This document shows, piece after piece, positions 9,128-17,991 of a DNA stretch of 64,000 bases. Positions within the stretch are counted from its first letter, which is position 1, and each line of letters opens with the position of its first letter. The translations under genes were made by a program, and so were the position numbers. Location of the stretch: assembly GCF_964026565.1 (NCBI RefSeq), contig NZ_OZ032162.1, positions 806,001 through 870,000 of the forward strand, read 5' to 3'. Under the pieces are notes generated by a model. It worked only from the letters and a program-made list of their open reading frames with translations, had not been told where the DNA came from and made no database searches. The stretch comes from Rickettsia endosymbiont of Ceutorhynchus obstrictus (GTDB taxonomy: Bacteria > Pseudomonadota > Alphaproteobacteria > Rickettsiales > Rickettsiaceae).

Positions 9128-9244
9128 ATGTCTTGCCTAAAAGGGTGGCAATGGTTTATTATCTTGTGGCTTGGCGGTATAACGGCAACATTGCTTTTAA
9201 CTTTTACAGTTAAAGCTGTTTTTTGGTTACTTCGGTATTTGTAA
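9128..9244 (+). CDS. DUF2474-like small membrane protein downstream of cydB
   Basis: The open frame begins earlier, at 9035 inside cydB. ATG 9128 gives a 38-residue protein beginning just after the cydB stop. It has one hydrophobic helix with the family-like pattern WQWFIILWLGG and a C-terminal WLLRYL. Short DUF2474 or CydX-like proteins accompany cyanide-insensitive or bd oxidases and stabilise the complex. Assignment rests on position and pattern. Confidence 0.6.
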   Translation: MSCLKGWQWFIILWLGGITATLLLTFTVKAVFWLLRYL

Positions 9245-9276
9245 GAATAGAACACTTGTCATGCCGTGGCTTGACC

Positions 9277-9461
9277 CACTACTGTACGAACGTTGAAAAA
9301 AGGCTGTGTCATGCCGTGACTTGATCACGGCATCCAGGAAAATAAAGCCATATTAGACTTATTTTAGAATCTTTTTATGATATTATAAGCTGGACTGAAG
9401 TGGTCGTAGCCACGGAATGACAGAATTTTTACCTCTTTATTTAAACGTTCGTACAGTAGTG
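9277..9461 (-). mobile_element. MITE family 1, copy 2 (185 bp, inverted)
   Basis: Same 18-bp termini as copy 1, in the opposite orientation. The flanks (ggcttgacc left, ggttaagcc right) are not a direct duplication. They are nearly inverted copies of each other, which suggests the element was reshuffled by recombination after insertion. It lies inside a chromosomal palindrome spanning about 9257-9516. The remaining gap up to 9589 holds only further repeat fragments. Confidence 0.82.
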
Positions 9462-9589
9462 GGTTAAGCCACGGTATGACAAGTTTTAAGCGATTTTAAC
9501 CATCCATGCAACAACGCCTCCAGTCGCTCGCAATGACGCGTTTAACGTTCCACGCGGGCATTGCCCCGCGGGAATGACATGCAGTATAC

Positions 9590-9615
9590 TTGACAAAACG
9601 TACTGTTTATAGTAC
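9590..9615 (+). promoter_or_regulatory. Candidate promoter/operator of the toxin-antitoxin pair
   Basis: TTGACA at 9590-9595 and a perfect inverted repeat GTACT-N6-AGTAC at 9600-9615 lie about 40-60 bp before the antitoxin ATG. A consensus -10 at 17 bp is not obvious (TACGCT), while TATAAA lies further on. An autoregulatory operator is usual for YefM/YoeB systems. The assignment is tentative. Confidence 0.35.
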
Positions 9616-9651
9616 GCTATAAATCTAATATATAATATAATTGAGGGTGTA

Positions 9652-9894
9652 ATGGAAATATATAATACAAGTGAAGCAAGAACCAAGCTTTATAAGCTTA
9701 TAGATTACGTTTCTGATGCGCATAAGCCTATCTATATTAAAGGCAAAAGAAATAAAGCTGTGATGATTTCAGAAGCAGATTATCGAAATATGGAAGAAAC
9801 TTTATATCTATTATCTATTCCGGGTTTGCATAAATCCATAATTGAAGGACGAGCAGAACCAATAGACAAATGCAACGATAAATTAATTTGGTAA
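9652..9894 (+). CDS. Phd/YefM family antitoxin
   Basis: 80 residues. The N-terminus NTSEARTKLYKLIDYV followed by PIYIKGKRNKAVMISEADY is the canonical Phd/YefM DNA-binding fold. The C-terminal third (RAEPIDKCNDKLIW) would be the disordered toxin-neutralising tail. A GAGGG ribosome site lies ahead of the ATG. Twelve bases separate it from the toxin gene. The antitoxin normally represses its own operon. Confidence 0.92.
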   Translation: MEIYNTSEARTKLYKLIDYVSDAHKPIYIKGKRNKAVMISEADYRNMEETLYLLSIPGLHKSIIEGRAEPIDKCNDKLIW

Positions 9895-9906
9895 TTGTTT
9901 TTATAG

Positions 9907-10167
9907 ATGTATATAATTCGTTATACTAAGCATGCAGAAAAAGACGCTAAAAGAATAAAACAAGCGGGTTTAAAGAGTAACGTAGAAAGATTATTAAACA
10001 TAATTAGCTCTAATCCTTGGAAAACCTACCCTCCATATGAAAAGTTAGTCGGTAACTTAAATGGCTGCTATTCAAGGAGAATTAATATTCAACATAGACT
10101 TATTTACGAGGTTTATGAACAAGAAAAAATTGTTAAAGTCCTTAGAATGTGGACACATTATGAATAG
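9907..10167 (+). CDS. YoeB/Txe family mRNA interferase toxin
   Basis: 86 residues of the RelE fold. It starts YIIRYTKHAEKDAKRIKQAG. The C-terminal half has the YoeB signature: NLNGCYSRRINIQHRLIYEV and MWTHYE. The Arg of SRRI and the terminal His correspond to YoeB catalytic residues Arg65 and His83. YoeB cleaves mRNA at the ribosomal A site. Both genes look intact. An active stabilising module in a reduced genome is plausible. Confidence 0.93.
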   Translation: MYIIRYTKHAEKDAKRIKQAGLKSNVERLLNIISSNPWKTYPPYEKLVGNLNGCYSRRINIQHRLIYEVYEQEKIVKVLRMWTHYE

Positions 10168-10186
10168 ATTATCATAATAAAATCAC

Positions 10187-10981
10187 ATGACAAAAATTTC
10201 TGCTTTTATCATTACAAAAAACGAAGCTATAAGAATAGCGAGAGCTATAAATAGCGTAAAAAATATTGCCGAGGAAGTAATTGTAGTTGATAGCGAAAGT
10301 ACCGACGCGACAGTAGAGATTGCTAAGAATTTAGGGGCTAAAATAGTAATTAATCCGTGGTCCGGCTATGTTGTTCAAAAAACTTTCGGAGAGAAGTTAT
10401 GCTCTCACGACTGGGTGCTTAATATTGATGCCGATGAAGAATTATCTAAAGAATTACAAGATGAAATAGAGTATATTTTTGCTTCCGAAAATCAAGATCG
10501 TTATTTAGCTTATCAAATAAAGCTCTTAATAATGCATCGTAATAATTCAAAACCCGGTCGATTTGCACCATATAATAAATGCATCAGGTTATATAATAAA
10601 AAATTTGCTAGTTTCGGCAATACTCATGATAGTACTACTCATGATTCGGTAGTATTTAATGAGGGTATTGAGAATAAAATATATCTTTTAAACGGCGTAG
10701 CTTATCATCATTCCGGCACTTCAATTGAGCAGTTGGTTGCTAAAGCAAATTTTTATTCGGGAGAGCAAGCAAAAGATTTATTTAATGCCGGTAAAGTGCT
10801 GTCGCGCACTCGAATTGTTACGGAAATGCTATTATGTTTTTTTAAAGCTTTTTTTATTAGGCGATATTTTATATTCGGCTTTGACGGTTTTATTGATTCA
10901 ATGATTTTTGCCTTCGCACGTTTCTTAAGACTTGCAAAACTCCGAGAAAAATTACGACAGAATAATGAACACCGTGGATAG
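10187..10981 (+). CDS. Family 2 glycosyltransferase (WaaE/KdtX-like)
   Basis: 264 residues. A GT2 domain begins at residue 3: SAFIITKNEAIRIARAINSV, then EEVIVVDSESTDAT and the DxD-like NIDADEEL motif. The C-terminal part has the WaaE/KdtX pattern with YNKCIRLYNK and YHHSGTSIEQLVAKAN. It ends in a basic helical segment with aromatic residues (FFIRRYFIFGFDGF), which may associate with the membrane. Members add glucose or related sugars to the lipopolysaccharide core. The gene sits 19 bp after the toxin and may share its transcript. Confidence 0.85.
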   Translation: MTKISAFIITKNEAIRIARAINSVKNIAEEVIVVDSESTDATVEIAKNLGAKIVINPWSGYVVQKTFGEKLCSHDWVLNIDADEELSKELQDEIEYIFASENQDRYLAYQIKLLIMHRNNSKPGRFAPYNKCIRLYNKKFASFGNTHDSTTHDSVVFNEGIENKIYLLNGVAYHHSGTSIEQLVAKANFYSGEQAKDLFNAGKVLSRTRIVTEMLLCFFKAFFIRRYFIFGFDGFIDSMIFAFARFLRLAKLREKLRQNNEHRG

Positions 10982-11071
10982 GTCAAAACGTCATCAACTA
11001 TGTATAGCATTCTAATTAAATCCTTGATTACATTCGGGATAGCTTGGATTGCCGCGTCGCCTATGGCTTCA

Positions 11072-11441
11072 GCATTGTTGCATGGATGGTTAAAATCGCT
11101 TAAAACTTGTCATACCGTGGCTTGACCCACTACTGTACGAACGTTTAAATAAAGAGGTAAAAATTCTGTCATTCCGTGGCTACGACCACTTCAGTCCAGC
11201 TTATAATATCATAAAAAGATTCTAAAATAAGTCTAATATGGCTTTATTTTCCTGGATGCCGTGATCAAGTCACGGCATGACACAGCCTTTTTTCAACGTT
11301 CGTACAGTAGTGGGCTTGACCACGGTATCCAGAAAAAATCTTAGTAAAAGGCTGGATGCCGTGGTCAAGCCACGGCATAACATCGCGGTACTTTTAAAGA
11401 ATACCAAAAATATAGCAATTTTCGATCCATGCAACAACGCC
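11072..11441. repeat. Family-2 type repeat carrying a nested MITE family 1
   Basis: The ends gcattgttgcatggatgg and cgatccatgcaacaacgcc are inverted. The body is the gtcataccgtggcttgacc...atgccgtggtcaagcc palindrome, split at 11128 by a 185-bp element. 10982-11071 holds a partial gcttggattgccgcg repeat, and 11442-11477 nothing. Confidence 0.65.
11128..11312 (+). mobile_element. MITE family 1, copy 3 (185 bp)
   Basis: CACTACTGTACGAACGTT termini in inverted orientation. A perfect 9-bp duplication, ggcttgacc, lies at 11119-11127 and 11313-11321. Internal sequence is close to copies 1 and 4; it shares the variant accacttcagtcc with copy 2. Confidence 0.87.
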
Positions 11442-11477
11442 TGCTGCAGCTAGGAATGACATCGAGAATGCCGCTTT

Positions 11478-11681
11478 TTAATCTTTTCTTAATTCTGCTA
11501 ATTCTTTTTGTAATTTTATTACTAAAATTTGCAGCTTCTCAAATTCTTCTCTAGTGACATAATTACCTCTTAATATTTTATCTTCAATTAAGTTATGACT
11601 TTTCTCTACTATATTATTAGTAACTTTTTGTGCTATGCTGCCGGCACCTATCATTACTTTTAGAATATTATTTGTTTTCAT
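11478..11681 (-). CDS. UbiK/BMFP family accessory factor
   Basis: 67 residues. The C-terminal coiled-coil VTREEFEKLQILVIKLQKEL matches the BMFP (YqiC/UbiK) pattern, in which a trimeric coiled coil supports ubiquinone biosynthesis or membrane association. The N-terminal part is an amphipathic helix. The start overlaps the bolA stop by 4 bp, so the two are translationally coupled. Confidence 0.75.
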   Translation of the reverse strand: MKTNNILKVMIGAGSIAQKVTNNIVEKSHNLIEDKILRGNYVTREEFEKLQILVIKLQKELAELRKD

Positions 11682-11923
11682 AATGTCTCTATTGATAAAG
11701 CGTGTAAGCCGTTTGCTAGCTCATCTGCAAGAAGATTGTTAATTATACGGTGTTTTGCTATTAAACTTTTACCGACAAATAAATTTGTAGAAATTTGTAC
11801 TTTAAAATGACTTTCAATGCCACCGTATTTATGACCGGCATGTTTATGGCTTTCATCTATTATTTCACAGAAATGTGGTTTTAGCGCACTTAATTTTTCT
11901 TTTATCCGATCTATTCGAGTCAT
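11678..11923 (-). CDS. bolA: BolA family protein
   Basis: 81 residues. The BolA fold is clear: RIDRIKEKLSALKPHFCEI, then the HAGHKYGGIESHFKVQI segment, and HRIINNLLADELANGLHALS with the conserved invariant His. BolA proteins pair with monothiol glutaredoxins around an Fe-S cluster and affect envelope shape and stress. The gene is transcribed away from the EAL gene and coupled to the UbiK-like gene. Confidence 0.95.
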   Translation of the reverse strand: MTRIDRIKEKLSALKPHFCEIIDESHKHAGHKYGGIESHFKVQISTNLFVGKSLIAKHRIINNLLADELANGLHALSIETL

Positions 11924-11982
11924 ATTTCTCTATTATTCATTATATAAATCTCATATTATCATATTATATTACTAAAATAAAC

Positions 11983-13215
11983 ATGATAAAATTAATGACC
12001 GAACTAGAAATTTTCCAGTCAGAAATTGATAATTTAAAAAAAGGTACATGTTTATCTTGTAAATTAGCCAATTATTATGAAATTAAAGCAATAAGAAAAG
12101 ATCATTATCCGATAATTGAGGAACTTAATCAAATTATTGATCGAGTAAGCATGAAGCTTGATATAGCACTTAGCTATAAAAAAATTAAAAAAGATAAGAT
12201 ATTATTTATCTTAAAAACGCAAGATTCGCATTTAATTAAAAATTTTGCTAGAAAACTATATTTACTTTCTCAGCTTTATACCGATTCAGAACAGCCCGCT
12301 ATTTACATGAACTGCTATATTGCAAGCGTTCAATTTCCTCAAATAAACAGTAATGCCGAGGAAATTAAAGATATTTTAAATATGCTTCTTTCCTCCCAAA
12401 ACGGTTCTTCCCAAAACGGTGAATATTATTACCGTGAATATAACCTTATTGATTATGATTTAGAAGATATCAAAAAATCGAATATTCAGCTTAATTTATT
12501 ACGGCAAGCCTTAGCTAAAAAAACCATGATATTTGCCTATCAGCCGATTATTGACCGGCTTACTATGAAAATTCATTATTATGAATGTTTACTCCGAATA
12601 CCTAATGAAAACAATAATTATATTTCCGTCGGTCCGATAATTCCTATTGCAGAAAATAAAGGATTAATTTTTGTAATTGATCAAATTGTGCTTGAGATGA
12701 CAATTCAAGAATTAGTTAAAAATCCTGAGTTAATTCTTACGGTTAATATTTCAAATATGGGTACGACAGATGAGGCTTTATGGGAGCTTGCCGAAAATTT
12801 ACTACAAACTTATGATGTACATGGTCGCTTAATTATTGAAATTACCGAAACTTCTTTTAATGAAAATTATGAAAAAATAACGTTATTTATTAATAAATTA
12901 CGTAAATTCGGTTGTAAATTTGCTTTAGATGATTTCGGCTCCGGTTTTACTTCTTTTAAACAACTGCAAAATTTACCGATTGATATTATAAAAATTGACG
13001 GTAAATATGTACGTAATATTATAAGTGATGTACAAAGTCAGTATTTTGTTGAAAAATTAATTAAGATTTCAGACGATTTAGGAATAAAAACAGTAGCGGA
13101 ATTTGTTGAAAACGGTGAAATAGCTCAATTTTTGATTAATTTAAAAGTTGGCGGCATGCAAGGAAATTTCTTTTCGGAAGCAACATTTGATAGGGTTAAG
13201 GATATTAAGAAGTGA
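11983..13215 (+). CDS. EAL-domain cyclic-di-GMP phosphodiesterase-like protein
   Basis: ATG 11983 is preferred (410 residues; ATG 11995 is also possible). The frame is open back to 11875 but that overlaps bolA. The N-terminal ~165 residues look like a degenerate sensory or GGDEF-like domain with CxxC (CLSCK). The EAL domain occupies about 175-405. The signature EAL is ECL here (YYECLLR), keeping the Glu. The other catalytic positions are present: Asn in TVNISN, Glu in IIEITE, the Asp pair in LDDFGSGFTS, Lys in IKIDGKYV, Glu in VAEFVEN, and Gln in GGMQGNFFS. Hydrolysis of c-di-GMP is therefore possible. No GGDEF partner is in the window. Confidence 0.88.
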   Translation: MIKLMTELEIFQSEIDNLKKGTCLSCKLANYYEIKAIRKDHYPIIEELNQIIDRVSMKLDIALSYKKIKKDKILFILKTQDSHLIKNFARKLYLLSQLYTDSEQPAIYMNCYIASVQFPQINSNAEEIKDILNMLLSSQNGSSQNGEYYYREYNLIDYDLEDIKKSNIQLNLLRQALAKKTMIFAYQPIIDRLTMKIHYYECLLRIPNENNNYISVGPIIPIAENKGLIFVIDQIVLEMTIQELVKNPELILTVNISNMGTTDEALWELAENLLQTYDVHGRLIIEITETSFNENYEKITLFINKLRKFGCKFALDDFGSGFTSFKQLQNLPIDIIKIDGKYVRNIISDVQSQYFVEKLIKISDDLGIKTVAEFVENGEIAQFLINLKVGGMQGNFFSEATFDRVKDIKK

Positions 13216-13250
13216 ATCGTCATTGCGATGCGGCACTGGTGTATAGCCTC

Positions 13251-13391
13251 GATGTCATTCCTGCGAAAGCAGGAATCCAGAAAAAAATAACCTTAATATT
13301 GGTACAAAAATTATATATTTGATAAAATAAACATATAAAAAAACAAGTTTTTTATATGTTTTACTGGATTCCTGCTTTCGCAGGAATGACA
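13251..13391. repeat. Palindromic repeat with long inverted arms
   Basis: The left arm gtcattcctgcgaaagcagg and its complement at the right end form an extended inverted repeat around an AT-rich centre. A solo MITE end (gagccatgcaacaac) follows at about 13408. The gap 13216-13519 shows no gene. Confidence 0.7.
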
Positions 13392-13519
13392 TTAACCGCT
13401 TTTTAAGAGCCATGCAACAACACAGGTACAAGCCACGGTATGACAACGCCGCTTGACATCAACCGCAAAAACCTATATGCAAAAAGACTTATTCTTAAAA
13501 TTTTATATTAAATAATTAA

Positions 13520-14950
13520 ATGCTTTTACTTGAATTAAAAAGAACTAAACAAATTCTTGAAACTATCCATTTTATAGGTATCGGCGGCGTTGGCATGAGC
13601 GGCATCGCCGAGATACTGCATAATCTCGGTTACAAGGTACAAGGCTCTGATTTATCGGAGAACTATAATACCAAAAGATTAGAGTCAAACGGCATTAAAA
13701 TATTCTTAGGTCATCACGCTCAAAATATTACTAATGTTTCGTATGTAGTGATATCCTCGGCAATTAATAAAAATAATCCGGAAGTGCAAGAAGCTCTGCA
13801 AAGAAAAATTCCGATCATTAGGCGTGCCGAAATGCTTGCCGAATTAATGAGGTTAAAATGCTCGGTAGCAGTTTCCGGCTCGCACGGAAAAACGACGACT
13901 ACTTCCCTTACGGCGTGTTTATTTGAAGCAGCCGGCTTATGCCCTACGGTAATTAACGGCGGTATTATTAATAATAGATCGACAAATGCCTATCTTGGTT
14001 CCGGAGATTATCTAATTGCGGAAGCCGATGAATCGGATGCTACTTTTATTAATATACCCTCAACTATTGCGGTAATAACCAATATTGATCCCGAACATTT
14101 AGATTATTATCAAGATTTTGCTACGCTAATTAATGCTTTTAGAAGTTTTATTACTAATTTACCTTTTTACGGCTTTGCCGTCGTTTGTATTGACCATAAA
14201 ATAGTAAGAGAATTAATTAGTACCGTTACTGAACGTAAAGTTGTTACTTACGGTATAGATTCAGATGATGCACATATCAAGGCTTTTAATATAAGTACTG
14301 ATATTGCTTCTTCTACTTTTGATATCAGAATTAAATTACCGACTGTAAGCGGCGTTACGATTATTGAGCGAATTACTATTCCAACGCCAGGAAGACATAA
14401 TATTTTAAATAGTTTAGCTGCCGTTGCAGTCGGAGTAGAGCTAGATTTCGGTATCAAAGTTATCAAAAACGGTTTTAGTAATTTCAAAGGAGTAAAACGA
14501 AGATTTACGAAAGTCGCCGAATATAATAATGCTTCTATCATCGATGATTACGCTCATCATCCCGAAGAAGTTAAAGCAACGCTTGCTACTGCTAAAAATA
14601 TTGCCGATAAGCAAAACGGCAAAGTGATTGCTATTTTTCAGCCGCATAGATACTCAAGAGTACAGTATTTATTTAATGACTTTATGATCTGTTTTAACGA
14701 TGCCGAGATGCTTTATATTACCGATATATACGAAGCCGGCGAAGCTCCGATAGACGGCATAACCGGCAAGGATTTAGTTGAACAAATAACAAAAAATAAC
14801 CATCACACTCAAGCAAGCTTTATACCTTATCCGCAAAATATAGTTCAAATTATTAAAGATCATGCACGCCCGGGCGACATGATAATAATGATGGGGGCCG
14901 GTAATATTTCGGCGTGGGCTAACGATCTAAAATTGAAAGATACGGATTGA
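13520..14950 (+). CDS. murC: UDP-N-acetylmuramate--L-alanine ligase
   Basis: 476 residues. Nucleotide-binding [17 protein letters not shown] lies at about 17-33 and the Mur-ligase P-loop [11 protein letters not shown] at 119-129. [17 protein letters not shown] metal and substrate residues ([14 protein letters not shown]) and [15 protein letters not shown] identify MurC specifically. It joins L-Ala to UDP-MurNAc in the cytoplasm. It heads the cell-wall cluster murC-murB-ddl-ftsQ, with repeats between members. Confidence 0.97.
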   Translation: MLLLELKRTKQILETIHFIGIGGVGMSGIAEILHNLGYKVQGSDLSENYNTKRLESNGIKIFLGHHAQNITNVSYVVISSAINKNNPEVQEALQRKIPIIRRAEMLAELMRLKCSVAVSGSHGKTTTTSLTACLFEAAGLCPTVINGGIINNRSTNAYLGSGDYLIAEADESDATFINIPSTIAVITNIDPEHLDYYQDFATLINAFRSFITNLPFYGFAVVCIDHKIVRELISTVTERKVVTYGIDSDDAHIKAFNISTDIASSTFDIRIKLPTVSGVTIIERITIPTPGRHNILNSLAAVAVGVELDFGIKVIKNGFSNFKGVKRRFTKVAEYNNASIIDDYAHHPEEVKATLATAKNIADKQNGKVIAIFQPHRYSRVQYLFNDFMICFNDAEMLYITDIYEAGEAPIDGITGKDLVEQITKNNHHTQASFIPYPQNIVQIIKDHARPGDMIIMMGAGNISAWANDLKLKDTD

Positions 14951-14998
14951 TAATATGCTTGATATTATAGATTTCATATCCGATGTCATTCCCGCGAA

Positions 14999-15203
14999 GC
15001 GTTGTTGCGTGGATCGAAAATTAATAAAAAACCCGTCATTGCGAGCCGCTGCAAGCGGCGTGGCAATCCAGGCTATCCTGAATATAATGAGGGATTTAAT
15101 TAGAATATTAAACAAGTTTAGTATAAAAATATATTTAACTGGATTGCCACGTCGGCATAAATGCCTCCTCGCAATGACGTTTAGGGTATCCACGCAACAA
15201 TGT
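14999..15203. repeat. MITE family 2 copy between murC and murB
   Basis: The ends AGCGTTGTTGCGTGGATCGA and TATCCACGCAACAATGT are inverted but diverged. The flanks attcccgcga and attcgcgga look like an eroded duplication of a palindromic repeat. Open frames on either strand here are repeat-derived. Confidence 0.6.
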
Positions 15204-15235
15204 ATTCGCGGAAATGACATCTCTCGGTGCTTTTT

Positions 15236-16222
15236 ATGAAACTACCTAAAATTCGAGGTGAGTATAGAAGAGATTATAATTTAAAACATTTGACTTGGTT
15301 TAAAGTAGGCGGCAATGCCGAGATATTTTTTAAGCCCGCCGACATTGATGATTTAATAAGTTTTTTACAGCAAAATAACCAAGAATTATCGGTAACGATT
15401 TTGGGCGCGGGTTCCAATATAATTATTAGAGACGGCGGGATAGAAGGCTACGTAATAAAGCTTGGACAAAATTTTACTAATATCGAGCTTACTAAAGATA
15501 ATCACCTTGCGGTCGGTAGCGGCTGCCTTAACTATAATCTTGCTAAATTTTGTCAGGCTAATTTAATTAGCGGTTTTGAGTTTTTAGTAGGTATCCCCGG
15601 TACTATCGGCGGCGGCGTAGCGATGAATGCCGGCTCTTATAACACCGAATTTAAAGATATCATAATAGAAATAGAGGCAGTTGATTTTTTCGGAAAATCT
15701 TTAACTTTTTCTAATGAGGAAATAGGTTTTAAATATCGTGGTAACAATTTACCGAAAGATATAGTTATAACTAAAGCTATTTTTAAAACTAAAGCAGGTA
15801 GCGAAGAAGATATAACAAAGCGAATGAATGAAATAAATAACGCAAGATCACAAACTCAGCCGATAAAAGAACGCACCGGTGGGAGTAGTTTTGCTAATCC
15901 TACGAGCAAACAAATTAATAATGTCACCCCGTGGCTTGCTAACTGGGTCCGGAAAAAAGAAGACCGGATACCGGGGTCAAGCCCCGGTATGACAACTCAA
16001 CATTTTATGAAAGCTTGGCAACTTATTGACAAGTCAGGTCTTAGGGGGTATAGAATAGGCGATGCTTCTATTTCAGAACTTCATTGTAATTTTATGATAA
16101 ATCACGGTAACGCAACTGCTAAGGAACTCGAAGATTTAGGGAATTTGGTACAACAAAAAGTATTTGAAGATAGCGGCGTAAAATTAGAGTGGGAAATTAA
16201 ACGGATAGGGAAATATGCTTAG
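15236..16222 (+). CDS. murB: UDP-N-acetylenolpyruvoylglucosamine reductase with in-frame palindromic insert
   Basis: ATG 15236 gives 328 residues (the frame opens at 15227). FAD-binding motifs TWFKVGGNAE, ILGAGSNIIIRDGG and GIPGTIGGGVAMNAGSY are intact. The proton-donor Ser lies in RTGGSSFANP and the terminal Glu in EWEIKRIG. Residues about 226-257, between FANP and FMKAWQLID, have no counterpart in the family. They are encoded by a palindromic repeat (15911-16006) inserted in frame. It reduces the enolpyruvyl to the MurNAc moiety. Confidence 0.95.
   Translation: MKLPKIRGEYRRDYNLKHLTWFKVGGNAEIFFKPADIDDLISFLQQNNQELSVTILGAGSNIIIRDGGIEGYVIKLGQNFTNIELTKDNHLAVGSGCLNYNLAKFCQANLISGFEFLVGIPGTIGGGVAMNAGSYNTEFKDIIIEIEAVDFFGKSLTFSNEEIGFKYRGNNLPKDIVITKAIFKTKAGSEEDITKRMNEINNARSQTQPIKERTGGSSFANPTSKQINNVTPWLANWVRKKEDRIPGSSPGMTTQHFMKAWQLIDKSGLRGYRIGDASISELHCNFMINHGNATAKELEDLGNLVQQKVFEDSGVKLEWEIKRIGKYA
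15911..16006 (+). repeat. Rickettsia palindromic element inside murB
   Basis: The sequence gtcaccccgtggcttgctaac ... tcaagccccggtatgac is the same palindrome type as the intergenic repeats. It keeps the murB frame open and codes for about 32 extra residues, including NWVRKKEDRIPGSSPG. In-frame repeats of this kind are known in Rickettsia genes. Confidence 0.85.
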
Positions 16223-16284
16223 GTAATTATGATCTTGCTGGTATGGTTTGAGAAAAGTCTTCAGCGTCATACCGTGGCTTGTCC

Positions 16285-16468
16285 CACTACTGTACGAACG
16301 TTTAAATAAAGAGGTAAAAATTCTGTCATTCCGTGGCTACGACCACGGAATCCAGCTTATAATGCCATAAAAAGATTCTAAAATAAGTCTAATATGGCTT
16401 TATTTTCCTGGATGCCGTGATCAAGTCACGGCATGACACAGCCTTTTTTCAACGTTCGTACAGTAGTG
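16285..16468 (+). mobile_element. MITE family 1, copy 4 (184 bp)
   Basis: The same 18-bp inverted termini. A perfect 9-bp duplication, ggcttgtcc, lies at 16276-16284 and 16469-16477. It is one T shorter than the other copies. The right end lies 36 bp before the GIY-YIG start, and the host palindrome (gtcataccgtggcttgtcc / cttgtccacggtatccag) is split by it. Confidence 0.87.
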
Positions 16469-16504
16469 GGCTTGTCCACGGTATCCAGAAAATTTAATAA
16501 TATA

Positions 16505-16795
16505 ATGAAACAGTATTATTTATATATATTAGCTAGTAAACGTAATGGTACATTATATATTGGAGTTACTTCAAATATTATAAAACGTATTTATGAACAT
16601 AAGCATAAAGTAATTAAGGGTTTTTCTTCTAAGTATAACATAAATAAATTAGTTTATTTTGAGCAATATGACGATATTATAGCTGCAATTAATCGTGAAA
16701 AATTATTAAAAGAATATAAAAGACAGTGGAAACTAAATTTAATTGAATCTAAAAATCCAGAGTGGCATGATTTATATGAAGAAATTGTTTTATAA
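16505..16795 (+). CDS. GIY-YIG nuclease-domain protein (UPF0213-like)
   Basis: ATG 16505 (96 residues) is preferred. The open frame from 16433 would start inside the MITE. The GIY-YIG core is evident: YYLYILASKRNGTLYIGVTSN, then IIKRIYEHKHK with the catalytic Arg, and Glu in INREKLLKEYKR. It ends NPEWHDLY as in the UPF0213/YhbQ group. This is a single-domain protein of uncertain substrate, possibly DNA repair. It is bracketed by repeats, a sign of possible transfer with them. Confidence 0.85.
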   Translation: MKQYYLYILASKRNGTLYIGVTSNIIKRIYEHKHKVIKGFSSKYNINKLVYFEQYDDIIAAINREKLLKEYKRQWKLNLIESKNPEWHDLYEEIVL

Positions 16796-16839
16796 TTTTT
16801 CTGAATCCCGTGGACAAGCTGGCTTTGTTGCTAGGCTTT

Positions 16840-16995
16840 GATATTTCTTCTGTCATTCCGTGATTTATTCACGGAATCCAGAAGATCTTAATAATAAAAG
16901 ACTGGACTTAGTTAGCAAGCCACGGGGTGACATCGAACGCTTTACAAAAATTCGATCCATGCCGTCGGAGACAAGCCACGGTATGACATCGGAGT
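16840..16995. repeat. Palindromic repeats upstream of ddl
   Basis: The units ctgtcattccgtgatttattcacggaatccag and gacaagccacggtatgacatc are short hairpin-forming repeats of the dispersed Rickettsia type. No gene is seen in 16796-17025. Confidence 0.6.
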
Positions 16996-17025
16996 AGCTC
17001 TTAAGTAAAAAATAAGAAAATAATC

Positions 17026-17991
17026 ATGCATAAATATCAAACATGTTGGGTAGAGAATTCTAAAATTGAAATATTAAGCAGTAGCGGTAAAAAACATATT
17101 GCTATAGTTGCCGGCGGTATGTCTGCCGAAAGAGAGGTATCGCTGGTGTCGGCAGAGGGTGTTAGCAAAGCACTTTTAGAAGCCGGTTATAAAGTTACTT
17201 TTATAGATATGGGGGCAGATGTTGCCGTAAAGCTTTTAGAGATAAAGCCCGATATCGTTTTTAACTGCTTACACGGCACATACGGCGAAGACGGTTGTTT
17301 GCCCGGATTACTTAATATTATGCGGATTCCATATACGCATAGCGGCATGCTTACCTCTGCTTTAGCATTTAATAAAATACATTCACGTGCTTGGTTTACG
17401 GCAAATAATATTGCTATGGCGGAGAGCATTATCGTAAATAAAGCCGATAATATTAAGACTGATCCAGTAGAGCGACCGTATGTAATCAAACCCCTTACAC
17501 AAGGCTCAAGTATTGGCGTTGAAGTAATATTTGAGGATGATGATTTTGACTTTGCCGATTATGATTTTCCTTACGGTGATGAGATAATGATAGAAAAATA
17601 TATAAAAGGGCGTGAGTTGCAAGTAGCGGTTTTAAACGGCAAAGCCTTGGGAGTTTTGGAAATTAAACTTTTAAAGCATCGTTTTTATGATTACGAAACA
17701 AAATATACGGAAGGGTTAGCGCAACATTTATGCCCCGCTCCGCTATATCCTGATTTATATAATAAATTACTTGCGGAATCTGAAAAAATCTATAAAACCA
17801 TGAATTGCAGAGGAGTAGCAAGAGTTGAGTTTATTTTAGAAGAACATACAAATAAATTAATCGTTCTTGAGATAAATACCCATCCCGGTATGACGCCTTT
17901 ATCGATCGTACCGGAAATAGCGACCTATCACGGCATAAATTTTACAACTTTAATTGAAGAAATTTTAAAGACGGCAAGCTTTGACTCATGA
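17026..17991 (+). CDS. ddl: D-alanine--D-alanine ligase
   Basis: 321 residues. ATP-grasp family with Ddl hallmarks: [17 protein letters not shown] (about 28-44), the [14 protein letters not shown] loop, [36 protein letters not shown] and [11 protein letters not shown]. It makes the D-Ala-D-Ala dipeptide for peptidoglycan precursors. A 4-bp overlap with ftsQ indicates coupled translation. Confidence 0.97.
   Translation: MHKYQTCWVENSKIEILSSSGKKHIAIVAGGMSAEREVSLVSAEGVSKALLEAGYKVTFIDMGADVAVKLLEIKPDIVFNCLHGTYGEDGCLPGLLNIMRIPYTHSGMLTSALAFNKIHSRAWFTANNIAMAESIIVNKADNIKTDPVERPYVIKPLTQGSSIGVEVIFEDDDFDFADYDFPYGDEIMIEKYIKGRELQVAVLNGKALGVLEIKLLKHRFYDYETKYTEGLAQHLCPAPLYPDLYNKLLAESEKIYKTMNCRGVARVEFILEEHTNKLIVLEINTHPGMTPLSIVPEIATYHGINFTTLIEEILKTASFDS

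Noticed and set aside
14927..15239. Open frames of about 95 codons on both strands between murC and murB
   Set aside because: The sequence is a family-2 repeat with inverted ends; no ribosome site and no protein-like pattern.
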